Positions 28,719 through 37,627 of a DNA stretch of 64,000 nt are shown one piece after another (position 1 is the first letter of the stretch; every line of letters begins with the position of its first letter). The stretch comes from CAZCTC01 sp964501335. GTDB lineage: Bacteria > Chloroflexota > Anaerolineae > B4-G1 > SLSP01. The position numbers were made by a program, and so were the translations under genes. The notes below the pieces were generated by a model, which saw nothing but the letters and a program-made list of their open reading frames with translations, was not told where the DNA came from and ran no database searches. The DNA is taken from assembly GCA_964501335.1 (NCBI GenBank), contig CAZCTC010000025.1:33409-97408 (forward strand). Direction: 5' to 3'.

Positions 28719-28756
28719 TATCAAGGCGCCCACCTGAACAGGTGGGCGCCTTGATA
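28719..28756. terminator. Hairpin at the end of the surface cluster
   Basis: A perfect 17-bp stem (28719-28735 with 28740-28756) with a 4-base loop lies between two convergent genes. No T-run follows on either side, so termination is inferred only from position and stem strength. Confidence 0.5.
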
Positions 28757-28776
28757 TAAACCTACTTTAAAACCAG

Positions 28777-29856
28777 CTATTTATGCTGCGCTATCTGTTT
28801 CACCACCAGGCGCGCGGCCCGGGGCACCGACTGAAGAAACCCCTCCGTTGTGGGATAAGTAAATCCCACACAAAAAAGATGCGGATTCCGCGTGGATCGC
28901 CCCTGCTTTAAAATCGGATAGCCGCGGGGATCCACTTCCAAAGCATCGCTTGCCAACCCGATGGTCGGCCGATATCCCGTCGCCAGAATGACCGCATCGA
29001 AAGCCACCTCCCGGCCGTCCACAAACTGCACGCCGCCCGGCTGGAATCGCCCCACACACGGATAAACGGTAACCCAACCGGCCGCCACCGCCTGCGGGAG
29101 CGCAAATCCGACCACCGGATTCGTATCCAGCGGATTCACCGCCGGAGGATTTAACCCTAAATGCCGAAAATCCGAGGGAGGACGATCATCTCGCAACAAC
29201 CGCATTGCAAGGGCTCGGGGAAAATGACGATAAAGCCAGGCTCCAATTCGGGCCCGCCAGACAGATTCCGTCCGTGGCACAAAATAACAGCCCTCGCGGA
29301 TCGCAATCCCCACCGTCACCCCATGTTCGCCTAAATCAGCCGCAATCTCAGCCCCGGAATTGCCCACCCCCACAACCAGGACTCGCTTTCCCTGAAAAAC
29401 CGCGGCATTTCGATAGTCTCGGGAATGCAAAATCGGTCCACCAAAGTCAGCCTCGCCGCCAAAAACAGGATAATAAGGAGTGCTCCAGATCCCCGTCGCC
29501 AGCACCAAAGTCTCAGCAGCCACCGCACCTTGATTGGTCTCCACCTGCCAGCCTGAATTGTACTCCAGTCGCTGAACTTCGACGCCGACCTCCACCGGAA
29601 GGTTAAAATGGCGCACATAAGATTCCAGATAGGCCACATATTGCCCGGCGGAAGGAAAGCGAGGATAATCCCGCGGCATCGGCAATCCTGGTAAGGCCGA
29701 AACCTGCCGCAAGGTATTCAGATGCAGCCGTTCATAATGATGACGCCAGGCGCAACCGATCGCCTGGCGTTCTAAAATCCGGTAAGGCAGACAATGTTTC
29801 TGCAAATAATAGGCGGTAACCAATCCGGCCGGACCGGCTCCGATTACCACAATCAT
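28777..29856 (-). CDS. FAD/NAD(P)-dependent oxidoreductase, flavin monooxygenase-like
   Basis: A 359-residue flavoprotein of the CzcO/FMO group. It has the FAD motif VIGAGPAGLVTAYYL at the N-terminus, the NAD(P)-binding VVGVGNSGAEIA in the middle and the C-terminal ATGYRPT. The start is ATG 29856; a GTG two codons upstream is possible. It begins 9 bases after the degV-like gene and is probably co-transcribed with it. The substrate is unknown. Confidence 0.88.
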   Translation of the reverse strand: MIVVIGAGPAGLVTAYYLQKHCLPYRILERQAIGCAWRHHYERLHLNTLRQVSALPGLPMPRDYPRFPSAGQYVAYLESYVRHFNLPVEVGVEVQRLEYNSGWQVETNQGAVAAETLVLATGIWSTPYYPVFGGEADFGGPILHSRDYRNAAVFQGKRVLVVGVGNSGAEIAADLGEHGVTVGIAIREGCYFVPRTESVWRARIGAWLYRHFPRALAMRLLRDDRPPSDFRHLGLNPPAVNPLDTNPVVGFALPQAVAAGWVTVYPCVGRFQPGGVQFVDGREVAFDAVILATGYRPTIGLASDALEVDPRGYPILKQGRSTRNPHLFCVGFTYPTTEGFLQSVPRAARLVVKQIAQHK

Positions 29857-29865
29857 ACGCACACC

Positions 29866-30750
29866 CTATCGTTTCCCCGGAGACCAGGGCAAATCTGCAA
29901 AAGCGGATAACGGCGCATACACCACCCCCACCAATCCCGGTCCGGTATGCGCTCCCAATACGGGCGCAATCGGGCCTACCGGCAACCAGGTACAATCATA
30001 AACTTCACCCAGGCGCTTCGCCAGCATCTGCGCCCCTTCCGGATTATTGCCATGTAGCACCTGAAACCGCATCGCCGTACCAAAAGGATACCGTTCGCCA
30101 ATGATATCCGCCAGCTTGAGAATGGCCCGCTCCAAAGTACGCGCCTGTCCCATCTGGGCATACATGCCCCGTTCTTTCTCCACCCCAATCAAAGGCTTGA
30201 TTTGCAATACCGAAGCCAGCAACCCTTTGATGTGGCTGATACGGCCGCCATGGATCAAATACTTCAACGTGGCCAGCGTATAAATCACATCGGTGGCCGC
30301 CCGGACCTGATCCAACAAAGCCAGAATTCGATCCAACGACCAGCCGGCTTTAACCGCCCGTGCCGCCGCCTCAACCTGCCAGCCTTCTCCCCCTGAAAGG
30401 GTTTTAGTATCCACCAGAGTGACCCGCGCCTCAGGGACCAGCTTGGCCCCCTCCCGCGCCGCATTGATCGTACCGCTCAGCCCGGAAGAGATATGGATAG
30501 AGAGGATTTCCGGATCGGTCTCAGCCAGCTTACGATACAAGGTGGCAAAATCGCCCGGAGAAGGTTGCGAGGTCGTCGGATAACTATCCGTAGCCGCCAA
30601 CATCTGATAAAACTCCTGCGGCTGAACATCTTCGCCGCTTCGATAGGTTTTGCCATTCAAAGTAAAGGTCAACGGCACCGAATGGATATCTAACCCCTCC
30701 AATTGCTCGGCAGACATATCCATAGCCCGATCAGTTACGATTTGCACCAC
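29866..30750 (-). CDS. DegV-family fatty-acid-binding protein
   Basis: DegV/FakB proteins bind a fatty acid and, in Firmicutes, present it to the kinase FakA. The 294-residue protein shows the family pattern: IVTDRAMDMS at the N-terminus, YPTTSQPSPGDF, ISSGLSGTINAA and TLKYLIHGGRISH. The start is GTG 30750 with TAGGGA upstream. No fakA-like gene is in the window, so its partner must be elsewhere. Confidence 0.9.
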   Translation of the reverse strand: MVQIVTDRAMDMSAEQLEGLDIHSVPLTFTLNGKTYRSGEDVQPQEFYQMLAATDSYPTTSQPSPGDFATLYRKLAETDPEILSIHISSGLSGTINAAREGAKLVPEARVTLVDTKTLSGGEGWQVEAAARAVKAGWSLDRILALLDQVRAATDVIYTLATLKYLIHGGRISHIKGLLASVLQIKPLIGVEKERGMYAQMGQARTLERAILKLADIIGERYPFGTAMRFQVLHGNNPEGAQMLAKRLGEVYDCTWLPVGPIAPVLGAHTGPGLVGVVYAPLSAFADLPWSPGKR

Positions 30751-30883
30751 TCCCTACCACCTTTCTTAAAACAATCAACATAGGCTCCTGCAGTGAACGC
30801 TTACATCCCATCTTTCCACTGCCCTTGAGCCGAAAATCGTCCCCCACTCAATCCGGCCCCCTTTTCCCAAACCGCCACCGGAA

Positions 30884-31942
30884 CTAATTATCCGGATCCG
30901 CTGCCCGAAACGGCAAAGAAACGGTAATAGGAAGATCGCCGTCAGCCCCCAGATCCAAAGTTCCCCCCAACTCCTGGGCAAAACGCTGCGCAACCACCAG
31001 AGCCAGATCGGATAATCCTACTGGCCATCCATTTTGTGAGGGGATCGGAATACCCCAATCTCCGGAAGCGGTAATCTGAAAAGTTAATCGTTCCCCATTT
31101 TCACCCGGCTGTCGCCCTACCGTCAAACTCACAATCCCTGGATTCTTGCGTTTGGCCGCATGCAACACCAGACTTAACAAAATCCACCGGATCGGCGTCG
31201 GCTCGGATTGAAAAGCCCCCAGATCTCCAATACACCGGATTTCCAGAGTCGCATTTTTCTTGCTTAAAATCGGCTGGACAGTTCCCAACACATCTCCCAG
31301 CAAATTCGCGACATCAAAAGAATCCAACAGGATGTCGCCATTGTAGGCATCCCGTTTCCACACCTGTGAAAGATCGTTAATCATCCCCAACAATTTCTGT
31401 CCGGCATCAAAAACAGAGGTAAGATCCTGCTGATGCATTTCGGTAATCGGCCCATCAATCCCCTTCAGCATCACCCGGGAAAAACCGGTGATGGAGTTGA
31501 TGGGCGTTTTCAAATCATGGCTCATCTTGGAAATATCATTCAAATTGAACTGGCGAGCCATACGCGCTCGCTCCGCCAGAAAACCGGCTTCCAGTTCACT
31601 TAACAGACTCATCACCCGCACAGCCCAGACAGCATAAAGGTCTGAGGGAGTATTCATCAATAGCTGGCCGGCCAGAGACTCTTGCGCCGTTACAAAATCT
31701 CCCGGTTGCACATCGATCAAACCCGCTACCCCACTCCCGATATTGCGCGCGGCTGAACGATCCAAAAAGCCAGCCATTCCTAAAGAAATAAGTTGCCGTA
31801 CCACATCCTCGAAAGCGGCTTTCAATTTCTCATCATCCAGAGGGGCAGGATTGCCAGCTGTCAAAGCCGCATACCAGACCGCTGCAATCTCCTCGGTTCG
31901 TGCCATCAATTGCGGTTCCAGGTCCGAACATTCAGTTGCCAT
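30884..31942 (-). CDS. Histidine-kinase-like protein with a degenerate ATPase domain
   Basis: A 352-residue soluble protein. Residues 1-130 form a helical region, possibly a sensor or globin-like bundle. The dimerisation/phosphoacceptor region has a clean H-box SHDLKTPINSITGFS with His142. The following HATPase region is poor: the N-box reads LLSLVLHAAKRK without the Asn, and no GxGxG-type G-boxes can be found. It may receive phosphate from another kinase or act without catalysis. No response regulator is adjacent. Confidence 0.75.
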   Translation of the reverse strand: MATECSDLEPQLMARTEEIAAVWYAALTAGNPAPLDDEKLKAAFEDVVRQLISLGMAGFLDRSAARNIGSGVAGLIDVQPGDFVTAQESLAGQLLMNTPSDLYAVWAVRVMSLLSELEAGFLAERARMARQFNLNDISKMSHDLKTPINSITGFSRVMLKGIDGPITEMHQQDLTSVFDAGQKLLGMINDLSQVWKRDAYNGDILLDSFDVANLLGDVLGTVQPILSKKNATLEIRCIGDLGAFQSEPTPIRWILLSLVLHAAKRKNPGIVSLTVGRQPGENGERLTFQITASGDWGIPIPSQNGWPVGLSDLALVVAQRFAQELGGTLDLGADGDLPITVSLPFRAADPDN

Positions 31943-32079
31943 CGCTTTCCTTTCTCCCCCCGCACGCAGCCAAAACTTGCTGTCATTGTCAATAAATTCT
32001 CATGGAACGATCCTATTTTACTACGGATTCCTACCTTGACGACTCACGGTTTCTCCCTCCACTTTTTTTGGCTTGCCCC

Positions 32080-32107
32080 TTGCCCCTTGCGCACTTCAGG
32101 ATACAAT
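32080..32107 (+). promoter_or_regulatory. Promoter of the LysM/M23 lipoprotein gene
   Basis: TTGCCC (32080-32085) and TACAAT (32102-32107) are 16 bases apart, about 44 bases before the ATG. Confidence 0.5.
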
Positions 32108-32150
32108 AGGGGCTTAGGTCTTTGCATCTTATTAAGGAGTTTCGCGTCGA

Positions 32151-33647
32151 ATGCCCGGTTTCAAAACACTCTTATCCCGGGGCGCCTGGATGGCCGGCCT
32201 GATCATGTTGGGAATCACGGCTTGTGGTTCACCTATACGAGGTGGCAATGCCACTCCGGAAATCAACCCATCCCCCACTCCGGATCGCACCACGCTAACC
32301 CCACTGCCCATCGCCACCCCATCCCCCATTCCTACCCGCCAACCGCCAGCCCAAAGCCAGACTGCTTATACAGTCCAACAGGGCGACACCCTGACCCGGA
32401 TTGCCGCCAACTTCGGCCTCAGCGTGGACGATTTGTTGAAAGCCAATAAATTGCTCAACCCGGATCGCCTCGCAGCCGGTCAGGTGTTGCAAATCCCCCT
32501 GGTTACCCCACTGCCCGGCCCGACGGATCTGTTGATCCCGGACAGCGAACTGGTCTACGGCCCGGCCTACGCCGATTTCGATGTGGCCCACGCGACTGCG
32601 GAGCTTCCGGGTTGGTTCAATCGCTACACCGAAACGATCAACGGTCGGCAATATACCGCCGCCGAACTGGTGCAAGAAATCTCCCTGCAATACAGCGTCG
32701 GACCGCGCGTCCTCCTGACTCTCATTGAACTGCGCAGCGGCTGGCTCACCAATCCCAATCCTTCTCCAGAGGCCCGCAAATACCCGCTGGGCTACGTCGA
32801 TCCCAATCGAGAAGGGCTCTACCGCCAGCTCGCCATGGCCGCCAACGCCTTGAACGCCGGCTTCTACGGCTGGTATGACGACAGCCTCTGGACACAACGG
32901 CTGGATACCGGCACCTACATCCAATACGCTGCCAATATCAACGCCGGCACGCTCGGCGTCCAGCGCGCCTTAATCCCGGGCGTTGATTATGCCGCCTGGC
33001 AACAATTAACCGGTCCCCAGGGCTTCACAGCGGTCTATCATCGCCTTTTCGGCGATCCCTTCTCCCGCAGCGTGGAACTGTTGCCCGCCGACACCCAATC
33101 CCCCCTCCTCGCCCTGCCCTGGGAACGGGGCAAAACCTGGTACTATACCGGAGGCCCGCACGCCGGATGGGACAGCGGCAGCGCCTGGGCCGCCCTTGAC
33201 TTTGTAACCGGCGAAAAACTCACCGCCTGCCAGGACAGCCAGGAATGGAACGCCGCCGCCGCCCCCGGTCAGATCATCTACAGCGATACCGGCCTGGTCC
33301 TCGAAGACCTCGACGACGACAGCTTCGCCGGCACCGGCTGGCTCCTGCTCTACATGCACGTCCGGGCCGACGGGCGCGTCACCCCCGGCACCTGGCTGAA
33401 AACCGGCGACCGCATCGGCCATCCCTCTTGTGAAGGCGGTATCTCGACCGCCACGCACCTCCACTTTGCCCGTCGCTACAACGGAGTCTGGATCGCCGCC
33501 GACGACACCCGCTGGCCTCTGATCCTGGGAGGCTGGCAGGCCGCCAGCAGCCAACAGGAATACGACGGCACGCTAAGCCAGGGTAAAGAAACCAAAACTG
33601 CTTGTGAATGCTGGGAAACCCTCAATGCACTCACCAATCCCCGCTAG
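32151..33647 (+). CDS. LysM-M23 peptidase lipoprotein
   Basis: A 498-residue secreted lipoprotein: the signal peptide ends in ITAC with the lipidated Cys25, followed by a Pro/Thr linker (30-70), a LysM peptidoglycan-binding domain (73-117, YTVQQGDTLTRIA), a helical middle region resembling a transglycosylase-like fold (150-310) and an M23 metallopeptidase domain. All M23 metal and catalytic residues are present: His337 and Asp341 (PHAGWD), His403 (LYMHV) and His436/His438 (THLHF). It probably cuts or remodels peptide cross-links outside the membrane. AAGGAG lies 11 bases before the ATG. Confidence 0.85.
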   Translation: MPGFKTLLSRGAWMAGLIMLGITACGSPIRGGNATPEINPSPTPDRTTLTPLPIATPSPIPTRQPPAQSQTAYTVQQGDTLTRIAANFGLSVDDLLKANKLLNPDRLAAGQVLQIPLVTPLPGPTDLLIPDSELVYGPAYADFDVAHATAELPGWFNRYTETINGRQYTAAELVQEISLQYSVGPRVLLTLIELRSGWLTNPNPSPEARKYPLGYVDPNREGLYRQLAMAANALNAGFYGWYDDSLWTQRLDTGTYIQYAANINAGTLGVQRALIPGVDYAAWQQLTGPQGFTAVYHRLFGDPFSRSVELLPADTQSPLLALPWERGKTWYYTGGPHAGWDSGSAWAALDFVTGEKLTACQDSQEWNAAAAPGQIIYSDTGLVLEDLDDDSFAGTGWLLLYMHVRADGRVTPGTWLKTGDRIGHPSCEGGISTATHLHFARRYNGVWIAADDTRWPLILGGWQAASSQQEYDGTLSQGKETKTACECWETLNALTNPR

Positions 33648-33676
33648 TTTAAAAATCCAAATTTCAGGAGAATATC

Positions 33677-34138
33677 ATGGACGAAAATAATCATCCTGCT
33701 GCCACCCCTTCACCAGAACCCACCAACACCGGAAATACCACCGAAGAGTCCGCCGCCGCAGCCTGGGAAGAAGTCGGCCGCCAGTTCAAAAACCTGGGCG
33801 AAAGCCTCGCCTCCGCCTTTCGGGCCGCCTGGGAAAATGAAGATACCCGCCGCCAGGTCCAGTTGCTGGAATCCAGCCTGAAATCGGCCGCTCAGGAAAT
33901 CGAAAAAGGCGTTCAGAATGCCGCCGATTCCCCCGAAGGTCAGAAAGTCCGCGCTGAAGCCCAACGGGCGGCTACCTCCGCCCAGACTGCCGGGAAGAAA
34001 GCGGCCGAAGATCTGCGCCCCCATCTGATGATTGCCCTGCGTCAGGTTAATAGTGAATTACAAAAACTCTTAGAACGCATGGAATCCGAAACCGTTAAAT
34101 CCGCTGAGGATGATACGGCCAACACTAAACAGGGCTAA
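33677..34138 (+). CDS. Small helical protein of unknown function
   Basis: A 153-residue acidic protein with no signal peptide or membrane segment. Residues 30-140 are predicted by composition to be long amphipathic helices rich in Ala, Glu and Gln (EVGRQFKNLGESLASAF, then QLLESSLKSAAQEIEKG), suggesting a coiled coil or membrane-surface association. CAGGAG precedes the ATG. It stands between the M23 lipoprotein and the TPR pair and may be co-transcribed with them. Confidence 0.7.
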   Translation: MDENNHPAATPSPEPTNTGNTTEESAAAAWEEVGRQFKNLGESLASAFRAAWENEDTRRQVQLLESSLKSAAQEIEKGVQNAADSPEGQKVRAEAQRAATSAQTAGKKAAEDLRPHLMIALRQVNSELQKLLERMESETVKSAEDDTANTKQG

Positions 34139-34174
34139 TTTCACGCCCGGCCCAAACTGGCCACAAGGAGAACT

Positions 34175-35695
34175 ATGGTATCTCAACGTTATGATAACCA
34201 GACCGGCGATATTGCAGGCTGGTTAAACGAAGGCATCGCCGCCGCCAAATCCGGCGACCGCGAGCGCGCTCGCATGCTGCTGACTCAGGTCGTAACCCAG
34301 GATGAACGCAATATCCATGCCTGGCTTTGGCTGAGCGGGGTCGTCGATTCTCTGGAAGACCGCGAAATCTGTCTGGAAAATGTCCTCTCGCTGGATCCCC
34401 AGAATCCTGTAGCCCAAAAAGGGCTGGTGCGCACCCGGGAAGATTACGCCCAATCCCTGATCCAGAAAGGGACGATGGCGGCCAAAAACGGCAAAAACGC
34501 CGAAGCCCGCGAGCACTTCCGGCAGGCCGCCGAACGCCTCCCTCACAACATCGAACCCTGGCAGTGGCTCAGCAATCTGGCCGAAACCCCCTGGGAACGC
34601 GAAGGCTATCTGAACAAAATTCTGGAAATCGATCCTTATAATGAGATGGCCCATCGCACCCTGGCCCAGCTGGAAAGCGAGAAACAGCGCCAGGCCCCGC
34701 CCTTCTCTACCAGCAATTTTGAACCGGAACCGGAACTCGATCCTTCACCGTTTTTTCAATCGGACCCCGAACCGCCCACCCTGTCCCGCCACGCCGACGG
34801 AGCGGACGCCTTCGCCCCGGTCCCTCAGGGCAGTGAGCAATGGCAGGCCCTCGACGATGAAATGCTCTGCCCCTACTGCGCCAAGGTCAAGACCAAACCG
34901 GACGATAAAACCTGCCCCGTCTGCCGGCAGCCGCTCTGGACGGAGATCCGCACCAACGATAACCGCGGCAAAGCCTATTGGTTTATCACCGTCTGCCATG
35001 GCCTGGAAGCCCTTATCTACTTCATTTGTCTGATCGTTGCCGTCGCGGCGAAAAACACCTTCTTACAAATATTCAATCAAATCCTTCACGCCTACCCAAG
35101 CTATCAGAGCCTGCTACAAAGATCTAATTTAACGCCACAGCTCATTTATCTGGGAATCACCTTCATCTTTTTGATCTATACCCTGATATCGACTTTACTG
35201 ACCATCGGTTGGCTGGCCCGCTGGAAAGGGGTCTTTTACCTGGCCATCGTCGGCTTGGTCTTCAGCGCCATCCAGAGTCTCGCCAACCTGGGAAACTATA
35301 GTGACAATACATCAGCCCTGGTTGGAGCACTGATCGGTACCGTAATCAGCCTTGGCATCAATGCCTGGATTCTATTTTCCGCATCCAGCGCTTTCGACAA
35401 AGAAAAAGTCCGCATCTTATTGGAAATGGATCGCGACGCCAAACCGGCCAATACCGCTCTGGATCGGGGGAAAATGTATGGGGAAATGGGCATGTGGGCC
35501 CTTTCAGCCCTGCATTACCGCCACGCCGCCGGCATGTTGACCAATGCCATCGGCCCTCAACTGGCGCTGGGACGCGCCTACCTCAAACTGAACCGCCCCG
35601 AACTCGCCGCCATCGCCCTCCAACAGGCCGAACAGATCGATCCCAACCATAAAATGGTACAGGATTTCCGAAAATTGCTCCAATCCTCAAAGTGA
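34175..35695 (+). CDS. TPR / zinc-ribbon / membrane protein (paralogue 1)
   Basis: A 506-residue protein with N-terminal TPR units (about 10-170, with AWLWLSGVVDSLEDREICLENVL and WQWLSNLAETPWEREGYL as cores), a disordered segment, a four-Cys zinc ribbon (CPYC and CPVC near 230-250), four hydrophobic segments (about 265-410) and a C-terminal TPR unit. The next gene has the same architecture. The cytoplasmic TPRs probably hold a partner near the membrane. AAGGAG lies five bases before ATG 34175. No enzymatic function is evident. Confidence 0.8.
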   Translation: MVSQRYDNQTGDIAGWLNEGIAAAKSGDRERARMLLTQVVTQDERNIHAWLWLSGVVDSLEDREICLENVLSLDPQNPVAQKGLVRTREDYAQSLIQKGTMAAKNGKNAEAREHFRQAAERLPHNIEPWQWLSNLAETPWEREGYLNKILEIDPYNEMAHRTLAQLESEKQRQAPPFSTSNFEPEPELDPSPFFQSDPEPPTLSRHADGADAFAPVPQGSEQWQALDDEMLCPYCAKVKTKPDDKTCPVCRQPLWTEIRTNDNRGKAYWFITVCHGLEALIYFICLIVAVAAKNTFLQIFNQILHAYPSYQSLLQRSNLTPQLIYLGITFIFLIYTLISTLLTIGWLARWKGVFYLAIVGLVFSAIQSLANLGNYSDNTSALVGALIGTVISLGINAWILFSASSAFDKEKVRILLEMDRDAKPANTALDRGKMYGEMGMWALSALHYRHAAGMLTNAIGPQLALGRAYLKLNRPELAAIALQQAEQIDPNHKMVQDFRKLLQSSK

Positions 35696-35718
35696 ATATG
35701 ATTAGAATAACGCAGTGA

Positions 35719-35754
35719 ATTTTTTCGCCGGCCTCCCCAGGCCGGCGAAAAAAT
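35719..35754. repeat. Simple gene-end hairpin after TPR paralogue 1
   Basis: A perfect 16-bp stem (35719-35734 with 35739-35754) lies 24 bases after the stop. The 5' arm carries the T-run and the 3' arm the A-run, the reverse of an intrinsic terminator. Confidence 0.75.
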
Positions 35755-35785
35755 AAACTCAAAAAACTCGACCTGTACAGTTAGC

Positions 35786-36015
35786 ACGAAAAAGCCTATG
35801 TAGTCGCGGGTTTCAGGAAACCCATGAATACATAAACAAAAAAACTCTCTCTCCCTGCTTCGCACCGCGCGCCGATTCTTACGAGGAAAATACCCTGTGC
35901 GGGACGCTAAATAACAACCCGTGCAGCGAGCCCGGAAAACATAAACAAAAAAACTCTCTCCCCATCTCATGCGGCGATTCTTACGGGGAAATACCCTGTG
36001 CGGGACGCTAAATAA
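35786..36015 (-). repeat. Composite intergenic hairpin element, copy 4, degenerate with tandem flank
   Basis: The hairpin keeps its outer TATGTA/TACATA and an inner GGGTTT/AAACCC but has lost the GC-rich middle pairing. Its flank (ACTCTCTCTCCC, then GATTCTTACG and TGCGGGACGCTAAATAAC) occurs twice with a period of about 102-109 bases. Confidence 0.65.
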
Positions 36016-36062
36016 CAGCCCGTGCAGTGAGCCCGGAAAACAAAAAGTGGAGGGTAAATAAA

Positions 36063-37613
36063 ATGGAACCGCAGTCAGAAGAAATCCCTCAAGATCTGGA
36101 CCTCTGTCTCCGGCAAGGCCTTGCCGCCGTCGAATCCGGAAACCGCTCCCGCGCCGTCCAACTGCTCACCCACGTAGTCACCCGGGACGAAACCAATATC
36201 GCCGCCTGGTACGGCCTCAGCCAGGTTGTCGATTCCCTGGAAGAAAAAGAAATCTGCCTGCAAAATGTCATCACCCTGGATCCCGACGATACCAGCGTCC
36301 GTCGTGAACTGGAAACAACGTCTCAACGCTACACAGAACAACTCCTCCAGCAAGGCATCTTACAAAACAAAGCCGGCCGAATCGCCGAAGCTCGCGAAAC
36401 ATTCCGTCAGGTCGCCGAACGTGACCCCGCCAACCCCACCCCCTGGCAATGGCTGAGTTCACTGGCCGAGACCCCCGCCGAGCGAGAAACCTGCCTCCGC
36501 ACCCTTCTGGAACTCGACCCCTACAACGAACTGGCCCATCGCACCCTGGCCCAAATGGAAGCCCAAAAACTTCTGCAAACACCCGGCGAACCTTCCCTCC
36601 CCATCATGCCGCCCCCCTTACCGATCCACCCTCCCGAAGCCCCACCACCACCGCCGGTCCAGCTGCAACTCGAAGACCGGCCCATCCCCACCGTCCCCAA
36701 CGAACTCCCCTTTTGGGATCGTCTGCGGGATGAACTGCTTTGTCCCTACTGCGCCAAAACTACCACAAAAATGGAAGATAGAGTCTGCCCGGTCTGTCAA
36801 CAGCCGCTCTGGCTAAAAATTCGCCAGAGAGAATACATCTCTTCCTTCTATCAATTTCTCATCATCATCCAGATCGCCCTCACCCTTATTGCCGCCATTG
36901 CCTCCATTTCGACGGCTTGCGGCCTGGGAAAAGAGCTGGGACTCGGCAACGGCTGCAGCATCATCCCGTTCTATTTTGGATTGCCCAACGACATCCCGGC
37001 CGATCTCGCCACACGGGCCCTGGAAATGACGCCTCGCTGGATCGTCATCCTTTATTTTCTGCCGTTGGTTATCTATCTTTTCACAGTCATCGGGGTAGCC
37101 CTACGCTGGGTGCCTACCTATTTCATCTTATTTGGAACTGTGATTGCTGAGGTTTTCGCTTCGCTCTATATCATCTTTAATTACAACCACTTCATCATCC
37201 CTCCCGCTGTTCTGCTGGGAGGGCTCTTCTGCCTCATCCTCTCGATCCTTCATGGCTGGTTGATCTACAGCAGCGGAGAGGACTTCTTCTACGAAGACCA
37301 TCGGCTGCTCCTCAGAATCGAATCCGGGGCCAAAAACCCGGTCCTGGCCCTGGAACGCGGTGAATTTTTCGCCAAAAATAAACTCTGGGCCCTGGCCGCC
37401 ATCTATCTGCGCAAAGCGGCCACCACCCTCCCCGATCGCAGCGGACCGCGCCTGCTGCTGGCCATCGCCTGTTATAAACTCGATCAACGCGACATGGCCA
37501 TCCTCTATTACAACGAAGCCAAAGCCATGAATCCTCAGGATCCCCGCCTGGTAGGGCTCCAGGCCGTCCTCTATCCCCCCGCCGACGGCCCCGGCCTGGC
37601 AGATCCTTTTTAA
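36063..37613 (+). CDS. TPR / zinc-ribbon / membrane protein (paralogue 2)
   Basis: A 516-residue paralogue of the preceding protein: N-terminal TPR units (SQVVDSLEEKEICLQNVI and WQWLSSLAETPAERETCL), a Pro-rich linker, a zinc ribbon (CPYC and CPVC), about four hydrophobic segments and a C-terminal TPR. The first 180 residues are clearly similar to paralogue 1, whereas the membrane part has diverged. ATG 36063 was chosen over an upstream in-frame start at 36027 because GGAGGG lies seven bases before it. Confidence 0.8.
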   Translation: MEPQSEEIPQDLDLCLRQGLAAVESGNRSRAVQLLTHVVTRDETNIAAWYGLSQVVDSLEEKEICLQNVITLDPDDTSVRRELETTSQRYTEQLLQQGILQNKAGRIAEARETFRQVAERDPANPTPWQWLSSLAETPAERETCLRTLLELDPYNELAHRTLAQMEAQKLLQTPGEPSLPIMPPPLPIHPPEAPPPPPVQLQLEDRPIPTVPNELPFWDRLRDELLCPYCAKTTTKMEDRVCPVCQQPLWLKIRQREYISSFYQFLIIIQIALTLIAAIASISTACGLGKELGLGNGCSIIPFYFGLPNDIPADLATRALEMTPRWIVILYFLPLVIYLFTVIGVALRWVPTYFILFGTVIAEVFASLYIIFNYNHFIIPPAVLLGGLFCLILSILHGWLIYSSGEDFFYEDHRLLLRIESGAKNPVLALERGEFFAKNKLWALAAIYLRKAATTLPDRSGPRLLLAIACYKLDQRDMAILYYNEAKAMNPQDPRLVGLQAVLYPPADGPGLADPF

Positions 37614-37627
37614 ATTAAGGAGCTTCT

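Larger units (their letters stand above)
35696..36062. other. 367-bp intergenic region with repeats, no gene
   Basis: It contains one simple hairpin (35719-35754) and a degenerate composite element with its flank in tandem (35786-36015). Nothing coding is credible. The ribosome-binding site of the next gene, GGAGGG, ends the region. Confidence 0.65.
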
